From assembly GCA_020350085.1 (NCBI GenBank), contig CP070706.1:2981504-3005101 (forward strand): a stretch of 23,598 bases of DNA. Direction: 5' to 3'. Both the position numbers and the translations under genes were made by a program. The notes beneath the pieces were generated by a model that saw only the letters and a list, made by a program, of their open reading frames with translations, did no database searches and had not been told where the DNA came from. Source of the stretch: Acidobacteriota bacterium. GTDB lineage: Bacteria; Acidobacteriota; Polarisedimenticolia; J045. Below are positions 1 to 6,824 of the stretch, piece after piece. Each line of letters opens with the position of its first letter. The first letter of the stretch is position 1.

Positions 1-1653
1 GGAGGCGTCGTCTCCGGCCAGGCTCGATATCTCGGCGGACGCTAGCAGCAACCGATCGGCGCGCGGCATGACGGCCCGGGCGACCGCGAGATGCTCGAGC
101 GCTACCGTGTGCTGTCCCTTGCCGGCGAGTGCTCGGGCTAGCTGCAAACGGGCGTCCGGATCGCTCCCGTCGATCGCAACGGCAGCACGCAGCAGGTCTT
201 CGGCGGTATCGAGCCGCCGCGCTTCGGTCATCCGTCGTCCGAGGTTGGTGTAATCGCGTACCCAGCCCGCAGACGGCGGGCCGAGCCACAGCGGCCAGCA
301 GAGCGCTGCAGCAAGCGCGAACGCTGCGCCCATCCCGATCAGCCGGCGGCGCGCTCGAGCGTGTCCCAACTCCGAGATGTGCGCCAGCAGATAGCCGGCC
401 GGCACGATCAGCCTCGGCACCAGCGGCAGCCGGTAGCGGGCATTGACGAAGAACAGCAGGCCGACGGCCGCGTAACCAGCGATCCACGAGATGCAGAAGA
501 TCGCGGCTCGCCGCTCGTCGCGGCCGGCTCGCCACAACAGGAGCGTCAACCCCGCCACGCCGAGCGGGAAGACGATCGCATACTGCACGAACGGCAGGCG
601 CAGCGGCCAGACTTCTCGCTGTACGAAGTGGTAGCAGACGTTGTTTCTGAGCTCGCGACGGTTGACGAGTGCGAGCGCCTTGACACCGATGCGCGCCAGT
701 CCATCGACGGGGCCCTCGAGCATCGATGTCCAGGTTCGACGAAGCCACCAGCGGCTCGATGCGACCGGATCGGCGGCGATTTCGTCCGGAACGCTCTCGA
801 CGAGCTGCTCCCATCTCAAGCCGACCGGAACGGCGTCGATTCCGCTCGCACCCGGACCGTTGCCGACGAAAAAGTTGATCCCCGCGTTGGTGGAGAACGG
901 CACGGCAGCCCCGGTCAAGCGGTAGTTGCGTGCGGTCGACACGGCCACGATGGCGAGGACGCCGGCCGCGACGGCGAGCAGCGGCATGACGCTGCGCTCC
1001 TTTCGCTCGCGCGTGGCGATCCCGTACGACGAGAGGAGCACCAAGCCCGCGGCCGGCAGCACGTCCGGCCGCACGGCGGCGGACGCTCCGATCATCAGTC
1101 CCGCAGCGAGCCAGCGCAGGATCCTGTGCTCGGCGCGGCCGTCGAGGATCAGCACCAACGCGCACGCGTTGAGTGCGAGGCTCAGCGCGGGTGTCAGCAG
1201 CTGGGATTCGAAAAACACGTACGGCGCGTAGAGCGCGCTGAGGAGCCCCGCCGCCCGTCCGGCGCGAGGTCCGAGCAGCCGCGCGCCGATCACGGCGGTC
1301 AGTACCGCCAAGCCGGCACCGAGCAGATACTGCGCGAGCTGGACGCTGGCTGGGCTGCGCCCGAAGACGAGATAGACCAGCGCCACGAAGTACGGATAAC
1401 CGGCCGGCTTGAAGGCGTCATCGGCGCCGGTTCCGAGCAGATCCCCGCCGAGAATGCGCGCGGCCCACTCGTCGTGGAACTCGGCGTCGATCAACGGCGT
1501 CGCGAGCAGAGGGTGGCGTCCGAGGAACTGATGGCACAGCACTCGATAAGCGAGCGCTACGGCGAAAATGCCGATCAACCACACCCAGCCGACCGACGAC
1601 GCGCGCGACGCGCCTGCCGGCGCCGGCCGAGACGCTCGTTTCTTGCGGGCCAT
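1..1653 (-). CDS. GT-C type membrane glycosyltransferase with TPR-like tail (3' end outside window)
   Basis: The minus strand stays open for 551 codons from the ATG at 1653 to the window edge, so the C-terminus is missing. A GGAGA five bases before the ATG and an in-frame TGA at 1668-1666 fix the start. After a basic N-terminus comes a first membrane segment (about residues 22-37), then an acidic first periplasmic loop, DAEFHDEW at about 56-63, the place where GT39/PMT-like enzymes carry catalytic Asp/Glu. Many hydrophobic segments follow to about residue 460, then a soluble Ala/Leu-rich helical stretch resembling TPR repeats. The family transfers sugars from polyprenyl-phosphate donors at the periplasmic face of the inner membrane. 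It lies downstream of two cytoplasmic glycosyltransferases, which fits polysaccharide or glycoprotein assembly. The specific substrate cannot be told; O-antigen ligase-like or mannosyltransferase roles are alternatives. Confidence 0.75.
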   Translation of the reverse strand, partial: MARKKRASRPAPAGASRASSVGWVWLIGIFAVALAYRVLCHQFLGRHPLLATPLIDAEFHDEWAARILGGDLLGTGADDAFKPAGYPYFVALVYLVFGRSPASVQLAQYLLGAGLAVLTAVIGARLLGPRAGRAAGLLSALYAPYVFFESQLLTPALSLALNACALVLILDGRAEHRILRWLAAGLMIGASAAVRPDVLPAAGLVLLSSYGIATRERKERSVMPLLAVAAGVLAIVAVSTARNYRLTGAAVPFSTNAGINFFVGNGPGASGIDAVPVGLRWEQLVESVPDEIAADPVASSRWWLRRTWTSMLEGPVDGLARIGVKALALVNRRELRNNVCYHFVQREVWPLRLPFVQYAIVFPLGVAGLTLLLWRAGRDERRAAIFCISWIAGYAAVGLLFFVNARYRLPLVPRLIVPAGYLLAHISELGHARARRRLIGMGAAFALAAALCWPLWLGPPSAGWVRDYTNLGRRMTEARRLDTAEDLLRAAVAIDGSDPDARLQLARALAGKGQHTVALEHLAVARAVMPRADRLLLASAEISSLAGDDAS

Positions 1654-1748
1654 CAGTCTCCAGACTCAGGCGTCGTTCCGCGACTCCACGCCGCGGAAAA
1701 ACGGGCCCCGAGAGCATAGAACAGGACCATCGGCAGCACACCGCGGCG

Positions 1749-2864
1749 TCACCGACCGGCCACCTCGCGCAGAACCTCGAACGTGGCCCTTGCAGCGCGC
1801 TCCCAGCGAAACTGGGCGGCACGTTCGAGGCCGCGTTGGCGGAGCGTCTCGACGGCCGCGTCGCTGTCGAGCAGCTCGCGAAACGCAGCTGACACTTCGT
1901 CGAGAGTCGGGTTCTCGACCCACACCGCGGCGTCGCCGAGAACCTCCGGCAAGCTCGCGCACCGCAGCGCGATCACCGGTGTGCCGACGCTCATCGCCTC
2001 CAGCGCGGGAAGTCCAAAGCCTTCGTAAGAGGAGAGGTAGGCCAGAGCGCGCGCGCCCGCAATCAGCGGCCGGAGCAATGGCTCGGGAACCCACTGTCGG
2101 CGTCTGACGCGGCCTGAGAGTCCGAGCTCGTCGATGGCCGCGTCGAGATCGGGCGACGGCTGCATGGTGGGCCCGGCGATCACCAGGGCGAGGTCCTCGT
2201 GATCGGGGCAGACACGAGCGAATGACTCGAGAAGCAGGAACGGGTTGCGCCGTTCGTGCACGGCACCGAGATGGAGCAGGTACGCTCCCGTATGCTCGAG
2301 CCAACGGAACAGCCCGTCCCATTCGCCCTCCCGGATCGGTCGGCCCCACTGCTCGTCGATGCCGGGAGGGATGATCTCGATGCGTGCGGCGGGGACGCCG
2401 AGTCGCTCGACAATCTCCGTGGCCGAAAAGCGGCTCACGGTCAGCACCTTCGAGGCGCGGCGCGCGGATGGGCCGACCAGCGAGAACGCGAGCCGCGAGC
2501 GCCAGCGGAACCACTCCGGGTGGGCGAGAAACGACACGTCGTGAATCGTGACGACCGACGGGCAGCGGGCCGCGAGCGGGATCGAGTAGAACGGACAAAA
2601 CAAGACTTCGGGGGGATGGCGCCGCACGTGCGCCGCGAGGCGGAGCTGGCGCCAGGCCGGATCACCGCCGGGGGGTCGCCAGGCGATCTGCTCCCAAGCG
2701 TCTGCAGGCCCGGGCAGGCGCTCGGTCGGTGGTCGGTCGACGTAGAGCCTGAGTCGCTCGTTCTCGCCTCTCAGCGGCGGATAGGCCCCCAGCAGGCCGC
2801 GCAGATAGCGCGCCACCCCGGTCGGCTGGTGGACGAGCACTCTGGCGTCGACGCCGATGATCAC
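1749..2864 (-). CDS. GT4-family glycosyltransferase (group 1)
   Basis: A 371-residue protein of normal length for a GT-B fold retaining glycosyltransferase. The N-terminal acceptor domain opens with IIGVDAR and a Gly-rich turn near residue 15 (PTGVARY). IHDVSF lies near 108 and VSRFSATEI near 143. The nucleotide-sugar domain shows HLGAVHERRNP (198-208) and the E-x7-E donor motif EGFGLPALE (281-289). It would transfer a sugar from a nucleotide or lipid-linked donor at the cytoplasmic face of the membrane. The start codon overlaps the stop of the upstream glycosyltransferase by four bases (ATGA), indicating translational coupling. The next gene downstream begins 95 bases later. Probable role: cell-surface polysaccharide or LPS synthesis; sugar specificity unknown. 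Confidence 0.9.
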   Translation of the reverse strand: MIIGVDARVLVHQPTGVARYLRGLLGAYPPLRGENERLRLYVDRPPTERLPGPADAWEQIAWRPPGGDPAWRQLRLAAHVRRHPPEVLFCPFYSIPLAARCPSVVTIHDVSFLAHPEWFRWRSRLAFSLVGPSARRASKVLTVSRFSATEIVERLGVPAARIEIIPPGIDEQWGRPIREGEWDGLFRWLEHTGAYLLHLGAVHERRNPFLLLESFARVCPDHEDLALVIAGPTMQPSPDLDAAIDELGLSGRVRRRQWVPEPLLRPLIAGARALAYLSSYEGFGLPALEAMSVGTPVIALRCASLPEVLGDAAVWVENPTLDEVSAAFRELLDSDAAVETLRQRGLERAAQFRWERAARATFEVLREVAGR

Positions 2865-3982
2865 GCCCCGGCCTCTTCGATCACGGCGGAGTAGAGCGCG
2901 AGCATCCGCCGCGCGACCTCGGCCGGCGAGAACTGCCGCGCGTGACGGCGCCGAGCCGACCCCTCGGGGCTGTCGGGACCGCCGCTGGCGAGCGCTTGCC
3001 GCAGCGCGCGCGCGAAACCTGGCGCGGAGTCGTCGGTGCTCAGTGCCGCCAGATTTCCGGCCAGCTTGCGCGTCGCCCGGGCGGGCCCCACCGCCAGCGG
3101 CACCCCGAGCGCCAGAGCCTCAGCGGCGGGAAGACCGAATCCTTCCTCGTCGGAGGAGACGGCCACCACCGCCGCCCCTGCTATCGCGGCCCTTCGCGCC
3201 GGCGCTTCGAGTTGCCCGGTGAACAGCACCTTGTCGTGCAGACGGTGCTGCTCGACGAAAGCGCGCGCCGGCGCCTGGGCAGCCCGCGTGCCGCCCGTGA
3301 GCACGAGTCGCAGACCGGCCTGCTCTTGCGCCAGCTCGGCAAACGCCGGCAGCAGCCGCGTGACGACACCCTTGAGCGGATCGAACCCGCCGAGGTGAAT
3401 CACGTACGGCCCGTCGAGTCCTTCGATGCCACGATCAGGAGCCGCTTCGTACAGCTCGGCTTCGAGCGGCGGCGGAATCACCACCACGCGCCGCGGATCG
3501 ACGCCGAGCTCGCGATCGAGTTGTGACGCGGTCGCGTGGCTGACGGCGATCACGCGCGGTGCGGCGCACGCCCACCGCAACGAGCGGGAAAAGACGATCC
3601 GCTGCCGCCGCGTGAAGCGCCGCGGGTGTCGGAGCGGGATCAGGTCGTGAATCGTCGCCACCCACGGCATGCCTGCCGGAACGCGCGGCGCGGCGAGAAA
3701 CGTGGCGTGCCACAGCCGGGCCTGCCCGCGTCTCAACCAGCGCGGCCCCAACAGCCGGCCCCACACGATGGCAGGCCCGGGCGGACCGCCGGCCGCGAGC
3801 AGGTGCACGCGCGGTCCCGTGGGGGCCGCGAGCAGCTCGCCCGCGCGCGGGTCGAAGAGCAAGACCAGCTCGAGCGCCGGCTCGGACAGGAGCAGCCCGT
3901 TGGCCAGTGCGCGCACGTAGCCGCCGACGCCGCGTGCGCCGGTCGGCCCTTGGAGGGGTCTCGCATCGAGAAGCAGCCGCAT
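2861..3982 (-). CDS. GT4-family glycosyltransferase (group 1), first gene of the operon
   Basis: A 373-residue GT-B glycosyltransferase paralogous in design to its downstream neighbour. It begins MRLLLDARPLQGP with a GVGGYVR acceptor-site turn (about 18-24). It then has TIHDLIPLRHP (about 110-120), IAVSHATASQL (145-155), IHLGGFDPLKG (195-205) and the E-x7-E motif EGFGLPAAE (280-288). The same frame stays open upstream to 4936, but that part only mirrors the plus-strand SAM hydrolase gene. The ATG at 3982 is therefore chosen because the family N-terminus starts exactly there. The Shine-Dalgarno is weak (GAGG about 15 bases upstream). Its stop overlaps the next start (ATGA). It is preceded by a good sigma70-like promoter (4025-4053), so it probably heads the three-gene glycan operon. 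Confidence 0.9.
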   Translation of the reverse strand: MRLLLDARPLQGPTGARGVGGYVRALANGLLLSEPALELVLLFDPRAGELLAAPTGPRVHLLAAGGPPGPAIVWGRLLGPRWLRRGQARLWHATFLAAPRVPAGMPWVATIHDLIPLRHPRRFTRRQRIVFSRSLRWACAAPRVIAVSHATASQLDRELGVDPRRVVVIPPPLEAELYEAAPDRGIEGLDGPYVIHLGGFDPLKGVVTRLLPAFAELAQEQAGLRLVLTGGTRAAQAPARAFVEQHRLHDKVLFTGQLEAPARRAAIAGAAVVAVSSDEEGFGLPAAEALALGVPLAVGPARATRKLAGNLAALSTDDSAPGFARALRQALASGGPDSPEGSARRRHARQFSPAEVARRMLALYSAVIEEAGA

Positions 3983-4024
3983 CGAACGCGGCAACGCCTC
4001 ACTCGACGATCGCCGCTGTCGTCG

Positions 4025-4053
4025 ATCATGCGGGCCTCGGACGCGCGGGTCAA
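4025..4053 (-). promoter_or_regulatory. Candidate sigma70-type promoter for the glycosyltransferase operon
   Basis: Read on the minus strand, TTGACC (4053-4048) is followed by a 17-base spacer and CATGAT (4030-4025). This would give a leader of about 35 bases before the ATG at 3982. The match is 5 of 6 for the -35 and 4 of 6 for the -10. Prediction only. Confidence 0.45.
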
Positions 4054-4090
4054 CGGTGTCCGCTTGCCTGCAAGAGGCAGTTTCGGTTTG

Positions 4091-4912
4091 ATGAGTCGCA
4101 TGCGCAGACCGCTCGTCACCCTGCTGTCCGATTTCGGCAACGAAGGCCCTTACGTCGCCGAGATGCGCGCTGCGCTGCTCGCGCTGCTGCCCGAAGTGAG
4201 GTTGATCGACATCTCGCACGAGGTCCCGACCCACGACGTGCTGCACGCGGCGTGGGTGCTGGCGGCTGCGGCACCGCGGTTCCCGGACGGCAGCGTCCAT
4301 CTCGCCGTGGTCGATCCAGGCGTCGGATCCGAGCGCCGTGCGCTGGTCGTCGAAACGCGCCGTCACCGCTACGTCGGACCGGACAACGGTCTGTTCACGC
4401 TGGTCTACGAGCACGAACCGGAAGCGGTGGTCTACTCGGTCGAGAATCGGGCGCTGCTCGGCGAGGCGGTCCACCCCACCTTCCACGGCCGCGACCTGTT
4501 CGCCCCGCTCGCAGCGCGGCTCGCCGAGGGGCTCGATGCCGCCGACGCCGGCCCGCGCATCGCCGATCCGATCCAGCTGGCGATCGACCCGCCACGGCGC
4601 GCGAGCGACGGCCGTTGGCAGCTGTTCGTGCTGCACGTGGATCGATTCGGTAACATCGCGCTCCATCTCAGCCGCGCCGCTGCAGCAAGGCTGTGGCCGA
4701 GCGGAAACCCGTCGTCGCTCGCTCTCGCCGATGGATCTCTCGCCATGCCGTTCGTGGAGACCTACAGCCAGGCTCCTCACGACACGCTCGTGGCGCTGTG
4801 GGGCTCGTCGGGCTATCTGGAACTCGCGTTGCGCGAGGGGCAGGCTGCTCGGCGGCTCGGCGTCCGTGCGGGCGATACGCTCGAGCTCACCGCGATGACG
4901 TCCGATTCGTGA
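4091..4912 (+). CDS. SAM hydroxide adenosyltransferase / S-adenosyl-L-methionine hydrolase (DUF62)
   Basis: A 273-residue protein covering the whole family. It starts with TLLSDFGNEGPYVAEM (residues 10-25), then DISHEVPTHDV (40-50), VVDPGVGSERR (73-83), YVGPDNGLF (94-102) and TFHGRDLFAP (130-139). The catalytic Asp-Arg-His set described for this family maps to Asp75, Arg82 and His132. A second beta-rich domain follows, with VDRFGN marking the adenosine pocket. Known members split SAM into adenosine and methionine using a water-derived hydroxide. The frame is open well upstream; the ATG at 4091 was chosen because it sits just before the first conserved strand and has AAGAGG about a dozen bases upstream. 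The ATG at 4100 is possible. Its 3' end overlaps the convergent gene at 4887 by 26 bases. Confidence 0.9.
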   Translation: MSRMRRPLVTLLSDFGNEGPYVAEMRAALLALLPEVRLIDISHEVPTHDVLHAAWVLAAAAPRFPDGSVHLAVVDPGVGSERRALVVETRRHRYVGPDNGLFTLVYEHEPEAVVYSVENRALLGEAVHPTFHGRDLFAPLAARLAEGLDAADAGPRIADPIQLAIDPPRRASDGRWQLFVLHVDRFGNIALHLSRAAAARLWPSGNPSSLALADGSLAMPFVETYSQAPHDTLVALWGSSGYLELALREGQAARRLGVRAGDTLELTAMTSDS

Positions 4913-5423
4913 TCGACAGCACGTAGCGTTTCGCAACCAGGCGCGGACCCGCTTCGGTCATCACCCCGAACACCAGCGGCGCGTCGTTCAGATAGTCGAG
5001 CAGTCGATTGTGTCCCTCGGGTCCCACGAGCGGCACGCTGGCGTCGATGTAGGCCTGCTCCTCGGGCACACCGTGCAGCTCGACTCGCATCTCGGCTGTC
5101 GTGCTGCTAGCCACGTCGGGAAGCGGTTCGAAGCCCGCATCGAGTGGATCCTCGACCCTCACGAGCACGATCCGCCCCTTGCCGACGACCCAGCTGCCAT
5201 CGTCGCCGACCATCGGCAGGAACGGTTCGGACGAGTTGAGCAGATCGATGATGCGCTCGCGTCCGAGGTGCACACCGGAAGCCCCTGCGACGAACACGCG
5301 ACCGCGGAATGTCCGCCCCCCTTCCATGGTCACCTCGACGTCGATGGGACGTTTGGGGACTCTATAGAGTCGATGCCCGAGGTCGACGTCCTCGGTCACG
5401 GCACCGTCTCCCCTGCCGCTCAT
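4887..5423 (-). CDS. Unknown protein with two tandem copies of one small domain (possibly DUF6812-like)
   Basis: A 178-residue soluble protein. I do not recognise a named function. Residues 27-91 and 111-171 look like copies of the same unit. Each begins with a short strand (VEVTMEGG; MRVELHG), has a second strand, then a matching helix (RIIDLLNSS; RLLDYLNDA), and ends with strands that place a hydrophobic-Val-Lys/Gly motif before the end. The ATG at 5423 is preferred because GAGGAG lies seven bases upstream, although the frame is open to 5513. There is no signal peptide or membrane segment. A candidate promoter lies at 5486-5513. The gene converges on and overlaps the SAM hydrolase gene by 26 bases. 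A DUF6812-type assignment is from memory and uncertain. Confidence 0.75.
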   Translation of the reverse strand: MSGRGDGAVTEDVDLGHRLYRVPKRPIDVEVTMEGGRTFRGRVFVAGASGVHLGRERIIDLLNSSEPFLPMVGDDGSWVVGKGRIVLVRVEDPLDAGFEPLPDVASSTTAEMRVELHGVPEEQAYIDASVPLVGPEGHNRLLDYLNDAPLVFGVMTEAGPRLVAKRYVLSITNRTSSR

Positions 5424-5485
5424 GGTGGTCTCCTCATCGTGGCCTGTTCGCAGGCCCCTTGGGGCGTCTCGGGTCCGGTGTTGGG

Positions 5486-5513
5486 AATGTAAGTCTTCGC
5501 GCCTCGCTGTCAC
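5486..5513 (-). promoter_or_regulatory. Candidate sigma70-type promoter for the tandem-domain protein
   Basis: On the minus strand GTGACA (5513-5508) is followed by a 16-base spacer and TACATT (5491-5486), about 60 bases before the ATG at 5423. This is a 5 of 6 match for the -35 and 4 of 6 for the -10. Not tested. Confidence 0.4.
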
Positions 5514-5552
5514 GTCTGACGACGCATGTTCGTGCCACGGCTCGGCTTGCTC

Positions 5553-5575
5553 CGGGTGATGGGCGAACTTATCGT
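5553..5575 (+). promoter_or_regulatory. Weak candidate promoter for the DUF4388 gene
   Basis: TTGCTC (5547-5552) is followed by a 17-base spacer and TATCGT (5570-5575), 87 bases before the ATG at 5663. Both boxes are imperfect; the feature marks the spacer and -10. The rest of the divergent 239-base gap 5424-5662 shows nothing further. Confidence 0.25.
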
Positions 5576-5662
5576 CCCTTCGAACGAAATCGCGCGCGAG
5601 CGGTCGGTTCGCCGGGGCCGTCGCGGCGGGGGCGGCGCGCCGGTCGATCGGGTCGAGGCGGG

Positions 5663-6811
5663 ATGAGCCTGTCGGGATCGACGTCCACCATGAGCCTCGC
5701 CGATCTGCTGCAGTGGTTGGCCTCGTCGCAGCAGACGGGAAGGATCGATTTCTGCCGCGGTTCCATCGTCAAGGAGATCTTCGTCCAGGACGGGCTGATC
5801 GTCGGCGCTGCATCGAATCTGCCGACGGAGATGCTGGGCCACGTTCTCATCGCTCGCGGCAAGCTGACCGAAGAGCAGCTTCGCGCCGCACTCGCGGCCC
5901 GAGAAGATCTGGACGAGTTTCTCGGTCAGGTGCTGGTACGCCTCGGTTTCGTCGAGCGAGACGACCTGCTGCGAGCGCTGGCAGAGCGCACCGAGGAGGT
6001 CGTCTACTCCCTGTTCGAGTGGGAGGAGGTCGAGTTTCACTTCGAGCCGGGTGCACGGCCCGGACCTCGGGTCGTTTTGATCTCCATGCCGGTCGATCAT
6101 GTGCTGCTGCGTGGTGTGCACCGTCACGACGAGATGCTGAGAATCCGTGAGGTGTTCCCCGATGGACGTGTCGTGCTGGCCCGTGGCGACAAGAAGCCGC
6201 CGGAGGAGATCCTCAAGCACTCGCTCGCGCGGCGGATCTTCGAGTCGCTCGATGGGCGCCTGACGCTTGACGAAATCGCGTTCCAGCTTCATGCGAGCCG
6301 GTATCCGGTGATGAAGTTCCTGCACGAAGCGTATCGACTCGGCTTGGTGAAGATCGTCTCGCTCGATGGTCCGCCACTGAGGCTAACGACCAGCGACGCC
6401 CCCGACGCCGAGTTGGCGGGTCTGAGCGGGCCCGCGCGCGTCGTCGCGGCGAAAGAAAGCTTTCACAAGGGCGAGCTGGATGCGGCGCTGGCACTCGTGA
6501 GTGACGAGGTCATCGAGCAGGACTCTGAAACCATCGCGCTGCGGACTCAGATCGAACGAGCTTTCGTCCGAAAGGTCTATCGTGACGAGTTCGCGAGCGA
6601 CTCGGTCCCGGAGCTGGAACGCTCGCTCGACGAGCTCTCGGCGGAGCTGCTGCGTCCCGAGGAAGTCTTCTTACTCTCCCGCATCGACGGCCAGTGGACC
6701 ATCGGCGAGATCGTCGACGTGGCACCCGCACGAGAAGCCGAGACTCTGCTCGCGCTGCGTCGGTTGATTCGGCGCGGCTTGATTCGCGTCCCTCAACACA
6801 CGCCCGCGTGA
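5663..6811 (+). CDS. DUF4388 (PATAN-type) domain protein
   Basis: A 382-residue cytoplasmic protein. The first 45 residues have the typical DUF4388 start: LADLLQWLASSQQTGRIDF followed by an EIFVQDGLIVGA strand pair. The next part (residues about 60-130) continues with LGHVLIARGKLTEEQLRAAL and FEWEEVEFHFEPG, as in the family. Domains of this kind occur in two-component, GTPase-linked and gliding-related regulatory proteins of delta-proteobacteria and cyanobacteria, and are thought to mediate protein interactions. Residues about 190-250 and 335-380 look like winged-helix-like units ending in short RLGLVKI and RRGLIRV strands. The start has GAGG six bases upstream. It ends 13 bases from the convergent MMPL transporter gene. 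No effector domain is present, so the role is probably regulatory but unproven. Confidence 0.8.
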   Translation: MSLSGSTSTMSLADLLQWLASSQQTGRIDFCRGSIVKEIFVQDGLIVGAASNLPTEMLGHVLIARGKLTEEQLRAALAAREDLDEFLGQVLVRLGFVERDDLLRALAERTEEVVYSLFEWEEVEFHFEPGARPGPRVVLISMPVDHVLLRGVHRHDEMLRIREVFPDGRVVLARGDKKPPEEILKHSLARRIFESLDGRLTLDEIAFQLHASRYPVMKFLHEAYRLGLVKIVSLDGPPLRLTTSDAPDAELAGLSGPARVVAAKESFHKGELDAALALVSDEVIEQDSETIALRTQIERAFVRKVYRDEFASDSVPELERSLDELSAELLRPEEVFLLSRIDGQWTIGEIVDVAPAREAETLLALRRLIRRGLIRVPQHTPA

Positions 6812-6824
6812 GTTGTCTCTGGGC

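Noticed and set aside
361..1719. Long plus-strand reading frame (452 codons)
   Set aside because: Its translation is a low-complexity Arg/Gln/Asp-rich string, while the opposite strand encodes a clear multi-span membrane glycosyltransferase with its own ribosome binding site.
3983..4936. Upstream extension of the first glycosyltransferase frame on the minus strand
   Set aside because: It lies opposite the SAM hydrolase gene, has shadow-type composition and precedes the natural glycosyltransferase N-terminus.
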